Origin: Streptomyces klenkii
GTDB taxonomy: Bacteria; Actinomycetota; Actinomycetes; Streptomycetales; Streptomycetaceae
Length of the DNA stretch: 64,000 nt
Assembly (NCBI RefSeq): GCF_003626645.1
Contig: NZ_RBAM01000005.1
Location: 518,378-582,377, forward strand
Direction: 5' to 3'
Shown: positions 34,939-43,943 of the stretch, piece by piece
How positions within the stretch are numbered: position 1 is the stretch's first letter
Layout: each line of letters begins with the position of its first letter
Notes under the pieces: generated by a model
Seen by the model: only the letters and a program-made list of their open reading frames with translations
Database searches by the model: none
Told to the model about the DNA's origin: nothing
Translations under genes and position numbers: made by a program

Positions 34939-36918
34939 CTAGCGGCCTTCCGCCTTCGCCGCCTCGTCGATCGCGGCCAGCGAGCGCCGCACCTGGTTAC
35001 GGTCCGTGGTGTACCAGAAGTCCGGCAGTGACGAGCGCAGGAAGCCGCCGTAGCGGGCCGTCGCCAGCCGGGGGTCGAGCACGGCGACCACGCCGCGGTC
35101 CCCCGAGGCCCGGACGAGCCGGCCGGCGCCCTGGGCCATCAGCAGCGCGGCATGCGTCGCCGCCACGGCCATGAAGCCGTTGCCGCCCGCCTCCTCCACG
35201 GCCTTCTGCCGGGCGCTCATCAGAGGATCGTCCGGGCGCGGGAACGGCACCCGGTCCATGATCACCAACTGGCAGCTCGGCCCCGGCACATCGACGCCCT
35301 GCCACAGCGACAGCGTGCCGAACAGACACGTGCGGGCGTCGGCGGCGAAGTTCCGGATCAGCTCGCCCAGCGTCTCCTCGCCCTGGAGGAGGATCGGCAC
35401 GTCGAGCCTGCCGCGCAGCGCCTCGGCCGCGGCCTGGGCGGCGCGCATCGAGGAGAACAGGCCCAGGGTCCGGCCGCCGGCGGCCTCCACCAGCTCGGCC
35501 AGCTCGTCGAGCATGTCCGTACGGCTGCCCTCCCGGCCGGGCTGGGACAGATGCCGGGCCACGTAGAGGATGCCCTGCTTGGGATAGTCGAACGGCGAGC
35601 CGACGTCGACGCCCTTCCACTCCGGGCTGTCCGCGCCGCCGGTGCCTTCGGGGGCCAGGCCGAGGGACGCGGCGACGCCGTTGAAGTCCCCGCCGAGCTT
35701 GAGCGTGGCCGAGGTGAGCACCACGGACCGCTCGCTGAAGAGCTTCTCGCGCAGCAGCCCGGAGACCGAGAGCGGAGCCACCCGCAGCGACGCCCCGAAG
35801 CGGTCGTGGCGCTCGTACCAGACGACGTCGTACTCGGAGCCCTCCACGATGCGCTCGGCGACCCCGTGGATGTTCTCCACGGCGGCCAGGGCCTGCTTGC
35901 GGACGGCGTCCTCGTCCTGGACGGACTTGTCGCGGGTGTTGCCGATCGAGGAGATGACCGTGCGGGCGGCGTCGCGCAGTGCCATCAGCGCGTACTCGAG
36001 ATCGTCGGGGATCTCCTCCAGGCGGCCCGGGAGCGCGAGCTCCATCAGGCGCTCGAAGCTCTCCGCGGCGGTCTGGAGGGAATCCGCGGCCTTCTCGTCG
36101 ACCAGCTTGGCGGCGCGCCGCACGGCGCGGTTGACCTGGCCGGGGGTGAGCTCGCCCGTGGCGACGCCGGTGACCCGGGAGACCAGCTCATGGGCCTCGT
36201 CGACGATCAGGACCTCGTGGCCCGGCAGCACCGGGGCGCCTTCGATGGCGTCGATGGCCAGCAGGGCGTGGTTGGTGACCACCACGTCGGCGAGCTTGGC
36301 CCGCTCCCGGGCCGCCTCGGCGAAGCACTCCGCGCCGTACGCGCACTTCGAGGCGCCGAGGCACTCGCGGGACGTGACCGACACCTGGGACCAGGCGCGG
36401 TCGGAGACACCGGGGGTGAGGTCGTCGCGATCACCGGTCTCCGTCTCGTCGGACCAGTCGCGCAGGCGGAGCAGGTCCTTGCCGAGCTTGCTGGAGGGCG
36501 CCGCCGCCTCGAAGGGGTCGAAGAGCCCCTCCTCTTCGTCCTGGGGCACCCCCTCGTGCAGCCGGTGCAGGCACAGGTAATTGGACCGGCCCTTGAGCAT
36601 GGCGAACTGGGGCCGGCGGCGCAGCAGCGGCTGGAGGGCGTCCACCGTCCGCGGAAGATCGCGCTCCACGAGCTGGCGCTGGAGCGCCAGCGTCGCGGTG
36701 GCCACCACCACGCGCTCGCCGTGGGCCAGGGCCGGCACCAGATAGCCGAGGGACTTGCCGGTGCCGGTGCCGGCCTGGACGAGCAGGTGGGAATTGCCGT
36801 CGACGGCTTCGGCGACGGATTCGGCCATGGTGACCTGGCCGGGCCGCTCGGTGCCGCCGACGGCGGTGACGGCGGCGTGCAGCAGGTCGGCGAGGGAGGG
36901 CGAGGAGGAGGCAGTCAT
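34939..36918 (-). CDS. ATP-dependent DNA helicase, DinG/XPD family
   Basis: This 659-residue superfamily 2 helicase has Walker A QAGTGTGKSLGYL and the DEAH box VLIVDEAHELVSR. Four cysteines suited to a [4Fe-4S] cluster are seen in NYLCLHRL and ECLGASKCAYGAECF. The later motifs include VVLTSATL and QGAGRLVRASGDRG. It probably acts in DNA repair or R-loop removal. It is convergent with lexA, beyond the lexA terminator. No SOS box is visible at its own start. Confidence 0.92.
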   Translation of the reverse strand: MTASSSPSLADLLHAAVTAVGGTERPGQVTMAESVAEAVDGNSHLLVQAGTGTGKSLGYLVPALAHGERVVVATATLALQRQLVERDLPRTVDALQPLLRRRPQFAMLKGRSNYLCLHRLHEGVPQDEEEGLFDPFEAAAPSSKLGKDLLRLRDWSDETETGDRDDLTPGVSDRAWSQVSVTSRECLGASKCAYGAECFAEAARERAKLADVVVTNHALLAIDAIEGAPVLPGHEVLIVDEAHELVSRVTGVATGELTPGQVNRAVRRAAKLVDEKAADSLQTAAESFERLMELALPGRLEEIPDDLEYALMALRDAARTVISSIGNTRDKSVQDEDAVRKQALAAVENIHGVAERIVEGSEYDVVWYERHDRFGASLRVAPLSVSGLLREKLFSERSVVLTSATLKLGGDFNGVAASLGLAPEGTGGADSPEWKGVDVGSPFDYPKQGILYVARHLSQPGREGSRTDMLDELAELVEAAGGRTLGLFSSMRAAQAAAEALRGRLDVPILLQGEETLGELIRNFAADARTCLFGTLSLWQGVDVPGPSCQLVIMDRVPFPRPDDPLMSARQKAVEEAGGNGFMAVAATHAALLMAQGAGRLVRASGDRGVVAVLDPRLATARYGGFLRSSLPDFWYTTDRNQVRRSLAAIDEAAKAEGR

Positions 36919-36961
36919 AGCTCTTCCAGCCTAAAGGGCGGCACTGACATCGGCGGCGGCG

Positions 36962-38962
36962 TCACGGAATGTGCAGCGGATTGGGCACGGTGCCGTGGAC
37001 GGCCGCGTGCGGGCGCTCCGGGCGGTCGCGGTAGCCGTCGAGGTGCAGCCGGTTGCGGTTGAGGCAGAGGCGCTCGATCCGCGGGGTGAGCAGGTCGAAG
37101 GCCTCGTAGCGGTCCTTCATCCGCGGGAAGCGCTCGTGGTGCCGGACGATCTCCTCCCGGACGAGCGACCAGAAGGCCGCTTCGGGCACGCCGAGTTGCT
37201 CCTCGCACAGCGGCGCGAGGTAGCGGAAGACGCCGACGAAGAGGCCGGAGTGGATGAACTGGGTGAGGAATCCGGGCGGTTCGGTGAGCAGCACGTCCCG
37301 TACATCGCCGGGCATGGAGGCGTGCTCGGGCAGCGGCACGGCGCTGATGTTGATGTCGTCGACGAAGTCCTTGACGGCGAGCCGGGTGGGGACGTCGTTG
37401 TCGTCGAAGACGACGATGGCGTTCTCGCCGTGCGGGGAGAAGACGGTGCCGTAGCGGTAGAGGAACCGCAGCAGCGGCGGGAGCAGCGCGGCGAAGAGCC
37501 TGCGCAGCCAGTCGGCCGGGGCCAGGCCGGAGCGGTGGACGAGCTCGGCGGTGAAAGAGCGGCCGGCGGGGTCGGTGTGCAGCAGGGCCGCGAGGGTGCG
37601 GGCGCGCTCACCGGGGGCGAGGGCGGGGCCGAGGGGTTCGCGCCAGATGCAGCCGAGGAGCTCCTTGTACTGGTACGGGACGCCGGGCAGCCGGTCGTAG
37701 AGGGGGTGCTCGACGGTCACGGAGGCGGTCTCGCCGAGGAGGATCACCCGGGTCTCGTCCCGGAGGAAGTCGTCCTCGTCCCGGAGGGCCTGGAGCCAGG
37801 CGGTGACGGCGGGGGCGGCGAGGGTGCGCTCGGTGGGCAGGCCGCGCCAGACGAGGGTGTTGAGAACCGACAGCGGGAGCTTCACGGTGCGGGCGTCCGG
37901 CCTGCTGGTGTTGAGGAAGGTGCGGACGGACTGCTGCGGGAGCCGGAGGTCGTTGTCAGTGGGCAGCAGGATGATGGATCCGTCGGCGAGGCAGGGCGCG
38001 AAGAGGGGGGCCACGGTCTCGTCCCACTGCCAGGGGTGGACGGGGAGCCAGAGGTAGTCGGCGGGGTCGCGTCCGTGGTCGGCGACGGTGCGGGCGAAGG
38101 CGGCCCGGGTGCCGGGGGCGAGCTCTTCGGCGTAGAGGCGATCGGGGGTGGCCAGTGCGGGGACGGCCCGGTAGTGCGCGAGGCCGCGGTGGACGGCGAT
38201 CCAGGGCAGGCGGCGCGGGATGCGGGCCTCCGGTGCCCACAGGGCGGCGTCGGAGGCGGAGAAGCCGAGCCGGCCCTTGTTGGCGATGAGCCAGGGGTGG
38301 CCGGTCTGGTGGCCTTCGAGCGCGGCGTAGTCGAGGTCGGCGAGGTCCGCCGCGCTGAGGGCGCTCGCCCGCAGGCGGGTGTCGGCGGCGAGGGTGGCGA
38401 GGAGTTCCCTGGCCAGGTGGCCGGTGGTGTCGCCGGACAGGCCGAGCACGGTGTCGTGGGCGAGGGCGAGGAAGCGGAGGGGGTCCTGGAAGGGGGTGAC
38501 GGATTCGGGGTCGACGTGCCAGTGACCGTAGGCGCTCCGGCGGGCGCGGAAGCGGCAGGTCACGTCGTCCGTTAAGGGCAGGCGGTAGGCAGCGGCGGGC
38601 TCCGGGGTGGCCGCCCCGGAGCCGTCAGGCCGGAGCGGCGTGCCGGACGGCTCAAGCGCCGTGTCGTCCGACTCAAGCGGCGTGTCGTCCGGCACAGGCA
38701 GCGTGTCGTCCGGCTCGGGGGTGAGCACGCCCTCGTAGCTGAGCTCGCCCAGCATCTTGGCGAGCAGGCGGGCGCCCGCGAGCGCCCAGTCCGAGCCGTC
38801 GGGGCCGACGGGGTGGGAGGGGCGTGTGGGGCGGTCGGTGGAGTCTGCGGGGCGGGAGTGGCCGGGGTTGTCCGCGCTGCCGGCGCGGGCGGAGCTGTCC
38901 GGTGCGGAGAGGCTGCCGGGGTGTTCGGGCCGGGGTGAGCCGGATCGGGGCGAAGGAGACAT
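36962..38962 (-). CDS. IucA/IucC-family siderophore synthetase (distal gene of NIS operon)
   Basis: This 666-residue NRPS-independent siderophore synthetase condenses a carboxylate such as citrate or a half-amide with an amine, using ATP. The IucA/IucC core shows GHPWLIANKGRLGFSASD, YLWLPVHPWQWDETVAPLF and SPHGENAIVVFDDND, with KDFVDDINI after it. A FhuF-like C-terminal part follows. The ATG at 38962 has AGGAG upstream. Residues before the core contain a Pro/Ser-rich extension and four seven-residue repeats of the PDDTLPV type. One leucine in RLPLTDD is encoded by TTA (38573-38575), so translation may depend on the bldA tRNA. Confidence 0.92.
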   Translation of the reverse strand: MSPSPRSGSPRPEHPGSLSAPDSSARAGSADNPGHSRPADSTDRPTRPSHPVGPDGSDWALAGARLLAKMLGELSYEGVLTPEPDDTLPVPDDTPLESDDTALEPSGTPLRPDGSGAATPEPAAAYRLPLTDDVTCRFRARRSAYGHWHVDPESVTPFQDPLRFLALAHDTVLGLSGDTTGHLARELLATLAADTRLRASALSAADLADLDYAALEGHQTGHPWLIANKGRLGFSASDAALWAPEARIPRRLPWIAVHRGLAHYRAVPALATPDRLYAEELAPGTRAAFARTVADHGRDPADYLWLPVHPWQWDETVAPLFAPCLADGSIILLPTDNDLRLPQQSVRTFLNTSRPDARTVKLPLSVLNTLVWRGLPTERTLAAPAVTAWLQALRDEDDFLRDETRVILLGETASVTVEHPLYDRLPGVPYQYKELLGCIWREPLGPALAPGERARTLAALLHTDPAGRSFTAELVHRSGLAPADWLRRLFAALLPPLLRFLYRYGTVFSPHGENAIVVFDDNDVPTRLAVKDFVDDINISAVPLPEHASMPGDVRDVLLTEPPGFLTQFIHSGLFVGVFRYLAPLCEEQLGVPEAAFWSLVREEIVRHHERFPRMKDRYEAFDLLTPRIERLCLNRNRLHLDGYRDRPERPHAAVHGTVPNPLHIP
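38630..38713. repeat. 21-bp coding tandem repeat in the siderophore synthetase gene
   Basis: Four 21-base units encode seven-residue blocks such as PDDTLPV, PDDTPLE, SDDTALE and PSGTPLR. The length preserves the frame, so copy number could vary without disrupting the protein. Confidence 0.85.
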
Positions 38963-39062
38963 GGGGCTCCTCGAATAGGCCGGTGGGGTCGGATGGGCTG
39001 AGGGTGGGCTGGGGGTGGGATAGGGGTGGGATAGGGAGGTAATCGGGGAGGCGAAACGGGGG

Positions 39063-39920
39063 TCAGAGGAGCGTGCGCAGGGCGCGGTCGCGGACCACGA
39101 GTGCCGCCCGCTTGTCCGGAAGGTCGACTTCCGCCATCAGCCGGAAGCCCGCGCTCAGGAAGGCGGAGACGCACGGGGTGTTGCGCAGGTCGGGTTCGGC
39201 GACGACGCGGCCGCAGGAGGGCCGGTGCTCCAGGACGAGGTCGGCGACGGTCCGCAGCAGGCGGGTGCCGAGGCCGCGGCCCCGGTCGGCGACCTTGCCG
39301 ATCAGGAGGTGGATGCCGGTGTCGTGCGGCCGGGCCGGGTAGTGGCGCGCGAGGGGGTCGAGGTCGGCGCGGTAGACCTCCCAGTAGCTCATCGGCACGC
39401 CTTCGAGCACTCCGAGGCAGGGAATGCTGCGCCCGTCGCCGCCGGTCTGGGCGCGCAGGTGGGCTTCGGTGACGCTCTCGGGCCCGCCCAGCTTCCAGAA
39501 GGCGGCGACGGCCGGGTCGTTCATCCACCGGGTGATGAGCCGCAGGTCGCGCTCCACCCGGACCGGCACGAGCTGGAAGGTGCCGGCGCCGGTGTCGGCG
39601 GGGCCCCAGTCGGGGAGCGAGTCGAGGAGGTCGGAGCCCGGGCCGATGGCCGCGGCTGGCCCGCGGCCCGCGGTGATCGCGGCGGGCTCCGGCGGGCCGT
39701 GGTCGAGGAGTTCGGCGAACTCTTCGGACAGCTTCAGTTCGAGGGTGGTCTCGTTGTCGGTCGGGGGGCCGGCGCTGTCGCCGGCGCTCGTGCAGGCTCT
39801 GTCGCCGAGCCTGCCGCCGGTGCCCGCTCCGGCGAGGCTGTCGGAGCTCGGGCCGGGGGCCGGGACGGCGCCGAGCTCGGGGCCGGCGCCCGGGCTCGTG
39901 CTGGGGTCGGTGGGCGGCAC
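39063..39920 (-). CDS. GNAT acyltransferase, RhbD/IucB siderophore type
   Basis: This 285-residue protein probably acylates an amine or hydroxylamine on the siderophore building block. The core has RVERDLRLITRWMNDPAV, VAAFWKLGGPESV, GIHLLIGKVADRGRGLGTRL (acetyl-CoA binding) and EPDLRNTPCVSAFLSAGF. The first 110 residues are low-complexity Pro/Gly/Ala/Ser sequence not found in characterised homologues. The GTG at 39920 follows GAGAGGAG. It lies between two IucA/IucC genes. In rhizobactin and aerobactin pathways this enzyme acetylates an N-hydroxylated amine; no hydroxylase is seen here. Confidence 0.88.
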   Translation of the reverse strand: MPPTDPSTSPGAGPELGAVPAPGPSSDSLAGAGTGGRLGDRACTSAGDSAGPPTDNETTLELKLSEEFAELLDHGPPEPAAITAGRGPAAAIGPGSDLLDSLPDWGPADTGAGTFQLVPVRVERDLRLITRWMNDPAVAAFWKLGGPESVTEAHLRAQTGGDGRSIPCLGVLEGVPMSYWEVYRADLDPLARHYPARPHDTGIHLLIGKVADRGRGLGTRLLRTVADLVLEHRPSCGRVVAEPDLRNTPCVSAFLSAGFRLMAEVDLPDKRAALVVRDRALRTLL

Positions 39921-40028
39921 GGAGACGCACTCCTCTCGGAGGATCCCCTCGGTGTCAGGGATCCCGTGGGCCCTGCGGGGCCCGTGTCCTCAAGGGCCCC
40001 GTTCGCCCGGGGCCGGGGCTCGCGCCGG

Positions 40029-42122
40029 TCATCGGGCCGGCGTGACCAGGGGGTTGGCGATGGTGACGTAGACGGACTGGGTGTCGACCGGGCCGACGAG
40101 CTCGTCGAGCCCTCGCAGCCTGGTCAGCATGTTGGCCTTGCAGCGCAGGGTGGGCGCTTCGAGGAGGCGGGCGGGCAGGGACGAGCGGGTGGCGACCGGG
40201 CCGGCGGCGGCTTCCCTGAGGAAGCGGCGCAGGGCTGCCAGCAGGAGCTGTTCGTCGGCCAGGCGCTGCGCGCCGAACGCCCCGACCAGGCCGAGGATGT
40301 TGTTGATGCCGAGGTAGTAGGTGAACCTCTCGTCGGTGACCTCGTCGGAGACGAAGGTGTCGCTCCCGGCGCCGATCCCGGGCAGCCGCCGGTCGAGGGC
40401 GTCCCGGTGGGAGGCGCGGAAGTAGTAGCCCTGGTTGTCGCGGTAGCGGCCGCCGACGGGCCAGCCGTCCCGGTCGAGGAGGACGAGGGTGTTCTGCTGG
40501 TGGGCCTCCAGGGCGATGCCTGCCTCCCCGTCCAGCCAGAGCACGGGGCGGACGACCGCGTCCAGATAGCGCAGGAACCACTCCGCGGAGACGGCGCCCG
40601 CGGGGCGGCCGGTCAGGTGGGCGAGGCGGGCCACGATGTGCGCGAGGCGGGAGCGCATGGGGAGGGCTTCGGCGAGCTCCCCGGGGTGTTCGTGCGCGGT
40701 GGCGGGCCAGGGGCGGGGTGAGACGAGCCCCGCGAGGCAGACGGCGTCGTCGCCGGGGCCGAAGGGGTTGTGCCGGATGACGGTGTCGAGGCCGCTCAGC
40801 GGCGTGCCGTCGGGGGCGTCGGCCGCGAGCCAGGCGGGGTCGCGGACGACGTCGAAGCCGAGGCCGCCGGGGCAGGCGGCGCGCCACTGCTCGGCGAGGC
40901 CGCTGCGCAGCAGGCGGTGCACTTCGACGCCGCGGTGCAGTTCCTTACGGAGGTTCTCGCGGCGGGAGTTGGTGATGCGCAGGCCGAGGGAGAGCTTGAG
41001 CATCGCGGGCGAGCCGGGCCGGTGCACGGTCCGCACGGAGGAGGTGGCGTACCAGGGCGTGCCGAGGGGGCCGAGGTCGTGGAGCAGGCCGGTGTCCAGG
41101 AGCGCCTCGACGTCGGGGCGGCTGCGGACGTCGTGGGCCTGCCAGGGGTGCAGCGGCAGCGCCACCGTGTCCTGGGGCAGGCGCAGCTCCGGGCCGGCGA
41201 GCCGGGCGGCGAGGGTGGCGGCGTCGACGGGCCGGCCCCGTTCGGTCCACGCCGAGTCCGTGGCGAGGAGGGAGCGGTGGACGGCCAGCCAGTGGAGCGG
41301 GAAGGCGCCGCGCAGCTCCGGGGAGTAGGCGCGGGCCTCGGTGTCGCTGAGGCCTTCGCGGCTCTTGGGCGTGGGGTGGAGGGGGTGGCCGAGGAGCAGG
41401 GACTGCTCGGCGTAGAGGAAGAGCTCTCCTCCGCCGGGGTCGGCGGGGCGGGCGCGCCGGTCGGTGAGAAAGACGGTGGTGCGGCGTGCGGAGTCCGCCA
41501 CGCGGGAGACGAGGTCGGTGGTTTCTCCCGTGGCGGGGCAGCCGGCGCGGGCGGCGCGGTGGGCGGCCTCCCGGCCGAGGAGTGCGGCCAGGGTGACGGC
41601 GTCGACGGCGGGGGCGTCTTCGGGGCCGTCCACGAGGGCGGGGCGGCCGAGGCGGTGCCAGCCGGTGGCCGACCAGTAGGTCACGGGGACGCGCAGGGCC
41701 GTTCCGCTCGCGGTGAGCGGCAGGTGCAGCGTGGGCCCGCTCGGGCGCGGGACGCCGGTCTCGCGGATCCAGCAGCGCAGCAGGTTCTCCGCGGCGGCGG
41801 CGTCCGCGGCGATGCCCGGGTCGGGGTGCTCCAGCGGGTCGGCGGCGCCCGGGGGGCCGGGGTCGGGGATCTCGCCGCGGGGGGCGCCACCCTGGCGGGG
41901 GACGGCGGAGACCACCGCGGGCGCGTGGGGGGAGGGTGCACGCCCTTGAGCGGCCTCATGCGCCTGGGCCGGATGCACCTGGGCCGGCTCATGCCGCTGG
42001 GGGGACGGTGTGCGCTCCCGGGGCGCGGCCGGGGCGGAGCCCGGGGCGGACGGTTCGCGTTCTTGGCCGGCGGTGGAGGCACCGGTCCCGGTGGATGCGT
42101 TCATACGGTGTACGGCGTGCAT
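40029..42122 (-). CDS. IucA/IucC-family siderophore synthetase (proximal gene of NIS operon)
   Basis: This 697-residue synthetase is the second of the pair. It has a low-complexity N-terminus of about 90 residues (HEPAQVHPAQAHEAAQG), then the core with PLHWLAVHRSLLATDSAWTE, TVALPLHPWQAHDVRSRPDV, LEAHQQNTLVLLDRDGWPVG and YRDNQGYYFRASHRDALDRR. The FhuF-like C-terminal part follows. The start at 42122 has no clear ribosome-binding site; an in-frame ATG lies at 42104. It starts nine bases past the aminotransferase stop, so translation is probably coupled. Two synthetases suggest that both carboxylates of a citrate-like unit are amidated. Confidence 0.92.
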   Translation of the reverse strand: MHAVHRMNASTGTGASTAGQEREPSAPGSAPAAPRERTPSPQRHEPAQVHPAQAHEAAQGRAPSPHAPAVVSAVPRQGGAPRGEIPDPGPPGAADPLEHPDPGIAADAAAAENLLRCWIRETGVPRPSGPTLHLPLTASGTALRVPVTYWSATGWHRLGRPALVDGPEDAPAVDAVTLAALLGREAAHRAARAGCPATGETTDLVSRVADSARRTTVFLTDRRARPADPGGGELFLYAEQSLLLGHPLHPTPKSREGLSDTEARAYSPELRGAFPLHWLAVHRSLLATDSAWTERGRPVDAATLAARLAGPELRLPQDTVALPLHPWQAHDVRSRPDVEALLDTGLLHDLGPLGTPWYATSSVRTVHRPGSPAMLKLSLGLRITNSRRENLRKELHRGVEVHRLLRSGLAEQWRAACPGGLGFDVVRDPAWLAADAPDGTPLSGLDTVIRHNPFGPGDDAVCLAGLVSPRPWPATAHEHPGELAEALPMRSRLAHIVARLAHLTGRPAGAVSAEWFLRYLDAVVRPVLWLDGEAGIALEAHQQNTLVLLDRDGWPVGGRYRDNQGYYFRASHRDALDRRLPGIGAGSDTFVSDEVTDERFTYYLGINNILGLVGAFGAQRLADEQLLLAALRRFLREAAAGPVATRSSLPARLLEAPTLRCKANMLTRLRGLDELVGPVDTQSVYVTIANPLVTPAR

Positions 42123-42131
42123 GTCACGGCG

Positions 42132-43679
42132 TCAGGCCGGGGATGCGGCGCCTGCCTCCTTCGGCGTGCTCGGGGCGGGGATACCGGCGGTACCAGGGAT
42201 GCGCGAACCGGGCCGGCAGGCCGCGGCGACGGCGTCGGAGAGCCGGTCGAGGACCGCCTCGGCCTGCTCGTCGGTGATGGTCAGCGGTGGCAGGAGGCGG
42301 ACGACGCAGGAGTGGCGGCCGCCCAGCTCGACGATGAGGCCGCGGCGGAGGCACTCCTGCTGGACGGCCACGGCCCGCGCGGGTGAGGCGGGCAGCGGGC
42401 CTTCGACGCCGGGCCCGTACCCCGTACCGGGCTGTGGGGCGGCCGGCGAGCTGATCCGCGTACCGCAATCCGGTCCGTGGCCTCCCTCCGGTCCGGTCGC
42501 GTCTCCGGCTCCCCTTCCGCCCTCGGCAAAGGCCCCGGCTCCCTGCTCCGGATCGACGAACTCGATGCCGATCATCAGCCCGGCCCCGCGCACCTCACCG
42601 ATGCATTCGTACTCCCCCGCCAGCCGCCTCAGCCGGTCCAGCATGCGCCCGCCGAGCGTGGCGGCCCGCGCGGCCAGGCCGTTCTCCCTGACGTACCGGA
42701 GCGTCGCCGCTCCGGCGGCCATCGCGAGCTGATTGCCGCGGAACGTGCCCGCGTGGTCGCCCGGCTGCCAGACGTCGAGGTCGTCGAGGTAGACGATGAC
42801 GGCGAGCGGGAGGCTGCCGCCGATCGCCTTGGACAGGACCATCACGTCGGGCTCGATGCCGCTGTGCCCGACGGCCCAGAACGCCCCCGTGCGGCCCACT
42901 CCGGTCTGCACCTCGTCGGCGATGAGGGGGATGGAGCGCGCCTCGGTCAGCTCGCGCATCCGGCGCAGCCAGCCGTCCGGCGCGGGGAGCACGCCGCCCT
43001 CGCCCTGCACGGGTTCGACGATCATCCCGGCCGGCCGGCGTACGCCGCTCTTGGGGTCGTCCAGGAGGCTCTCGGTCCAGCGGGCGGCGAGCCGCGCGCC
43101 GTGCTCCCCGCCGATGCCGTACGGGCAGCGGTAGTCCTGCGGATAGGGCAGCCGGGTCACGCGGACACCCGATGCCCCGCCGGAGGCGGCGAGCGCCCCT
43201 TCCGTCATGCCGTGGTAGGCGCCGGTGAAGGCCAGCAGGCCGTCACGGCCCGTCGCGGTGCGGACGAGCTTGAAGGCGGCCTCGACGGCGTCGGTGCCGG
43301 CCGGGCTGCAGAACTGGATCCGGCCCGACGCGGCCAGCCCCCGGGGCAGCGTGGCGAACAGCTCGTCCGTGAAGGCGTCCTTGACCGGAGTGGCCAGGTC
43401 GAGCACGTGGAGGGGGGCGCCGGAGTCAAGGACGGAGCGGATGGCCTCCAGCACGACCGGGTGATTGTGGCCCAGCGCCAGCGAGCCCGCCCCCGAGAGG
43501 CAATCCAGATAGCGGCGGCCGTCGGCACCCTCGATCGTCAGCCCGCGGGCGCGCACCGGCACGATGGGCAGCGACCGGGCGTACGTACGCGCGGCGGATT
43601 CGCGGGACGACTGCCGCCGCAGAATGCCTTCGTACGCTGCGGCCGGCGACGCCGCCGGCGGTAGCTGGGTCAGGGCCAC
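42132..43679 (-). CDS. Diaminobutyrate-2-oxoglutarate-type aminotransferase (RhbA-like), first gene of NIS operon
   Basis: This 515-residue class III PLP enzyme probably makes 2,4-diaminobutyrate from aspartate semialdehyde. The N-terminal RRQSSRESAARTYARSLPI, the DEVQTGVGRTGAFWA metal-free aspartate loop and the PLP lysine in MVLSKAIGGSLPLAV are visible. I choose the GTG at 43679 because AGGAGGA lies ten bases upstream. Between EFVDPEQ and AVAVQQECLRRGLIVE there is a Gly/Pro-rich insertion of about 60 residues not usual in the family. No iron-box (TTAGGTTAGGCTAACCTAA-like) sequence is seen in the 264-base upstream spacer. Confidence 0.9.
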   Translation of the reverse strand: MALTQLPPAASPAAAYEGILRRQSSRESAARTYARSLPIVPVRARGLTIEGADGRRYLDCLSGAGSLALGHNHPVVLEAIRSVLDSGAPLHVLDLATPVKDAFTDELFATLPRGLAASGRIQFCSPAGTDAVEAAFKLVRTATGRDGLLAFTGAYHGMTEGALAASGGASGVRVTRLPYPQDYRCPYGIGGEHGARLAARWTESLLDDPKSGVRRPAGMIVEPVQGEGGVLPAPDGWLRRMRELTEARSIPLIADEVQTGVGRTGAFWAVGHSGIEPDVMVLSKAIGGSLPLAVIVYLDDLDVWQPGDHAGTFRGNQLAMAAGAATLRYVRENGLAARAATLGGRMLDRLRRLAGEYECIGEVRGAGLMIGIEFVDPEQGAGAFAEGGRGAGDATGPEGGHGPDCGTRISSPAAPQPGTGYGPGVEGPLPASPARAVAVQQECLRRGLIVELGGRHSCVVRLLPPLTITDEQAEAVLDRLSDAVAAACRPGSRIPGTAGIPAPSTPKEAGAASPA

Positions 43680-43943
43680 GGGCTCCGGCTCCTCCTGCTG
43701 CTGAACTTCGGGTGAACGCTGGTCGGCACTCCCCCGTACGTACCAACGACGCCGCGCGCCACGGATCACGGCCCACCGTCAAGATCCTTGCGGCGCGGAA
43801 CCGAGGACCCGCCCGAACCCGTCTCCCACCTCACCGGCATAGTGGGGCCCTGCCTCCCCCGCTGGGGCGGTGCATGACAACTCCACACCGTGGTTCGCGC
43901 ATTGCGGACACGTCCGACAGATCGATCAGGGGGAACCCACTCC

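Noticed and set aside
36971..38575. Long plus-strand open frame opposite the siderophore synthetase
   Set aside because: It is an antisense shadow, Gly/Glu/Val-rich with no domain. It ends because of the TTA codon on the other strand.
43680..43943. Iron-box operator for the siderophore operon
   Set aside because: No sequence close to TTAGGTTAGGCTAACCTAA was found on either strand.
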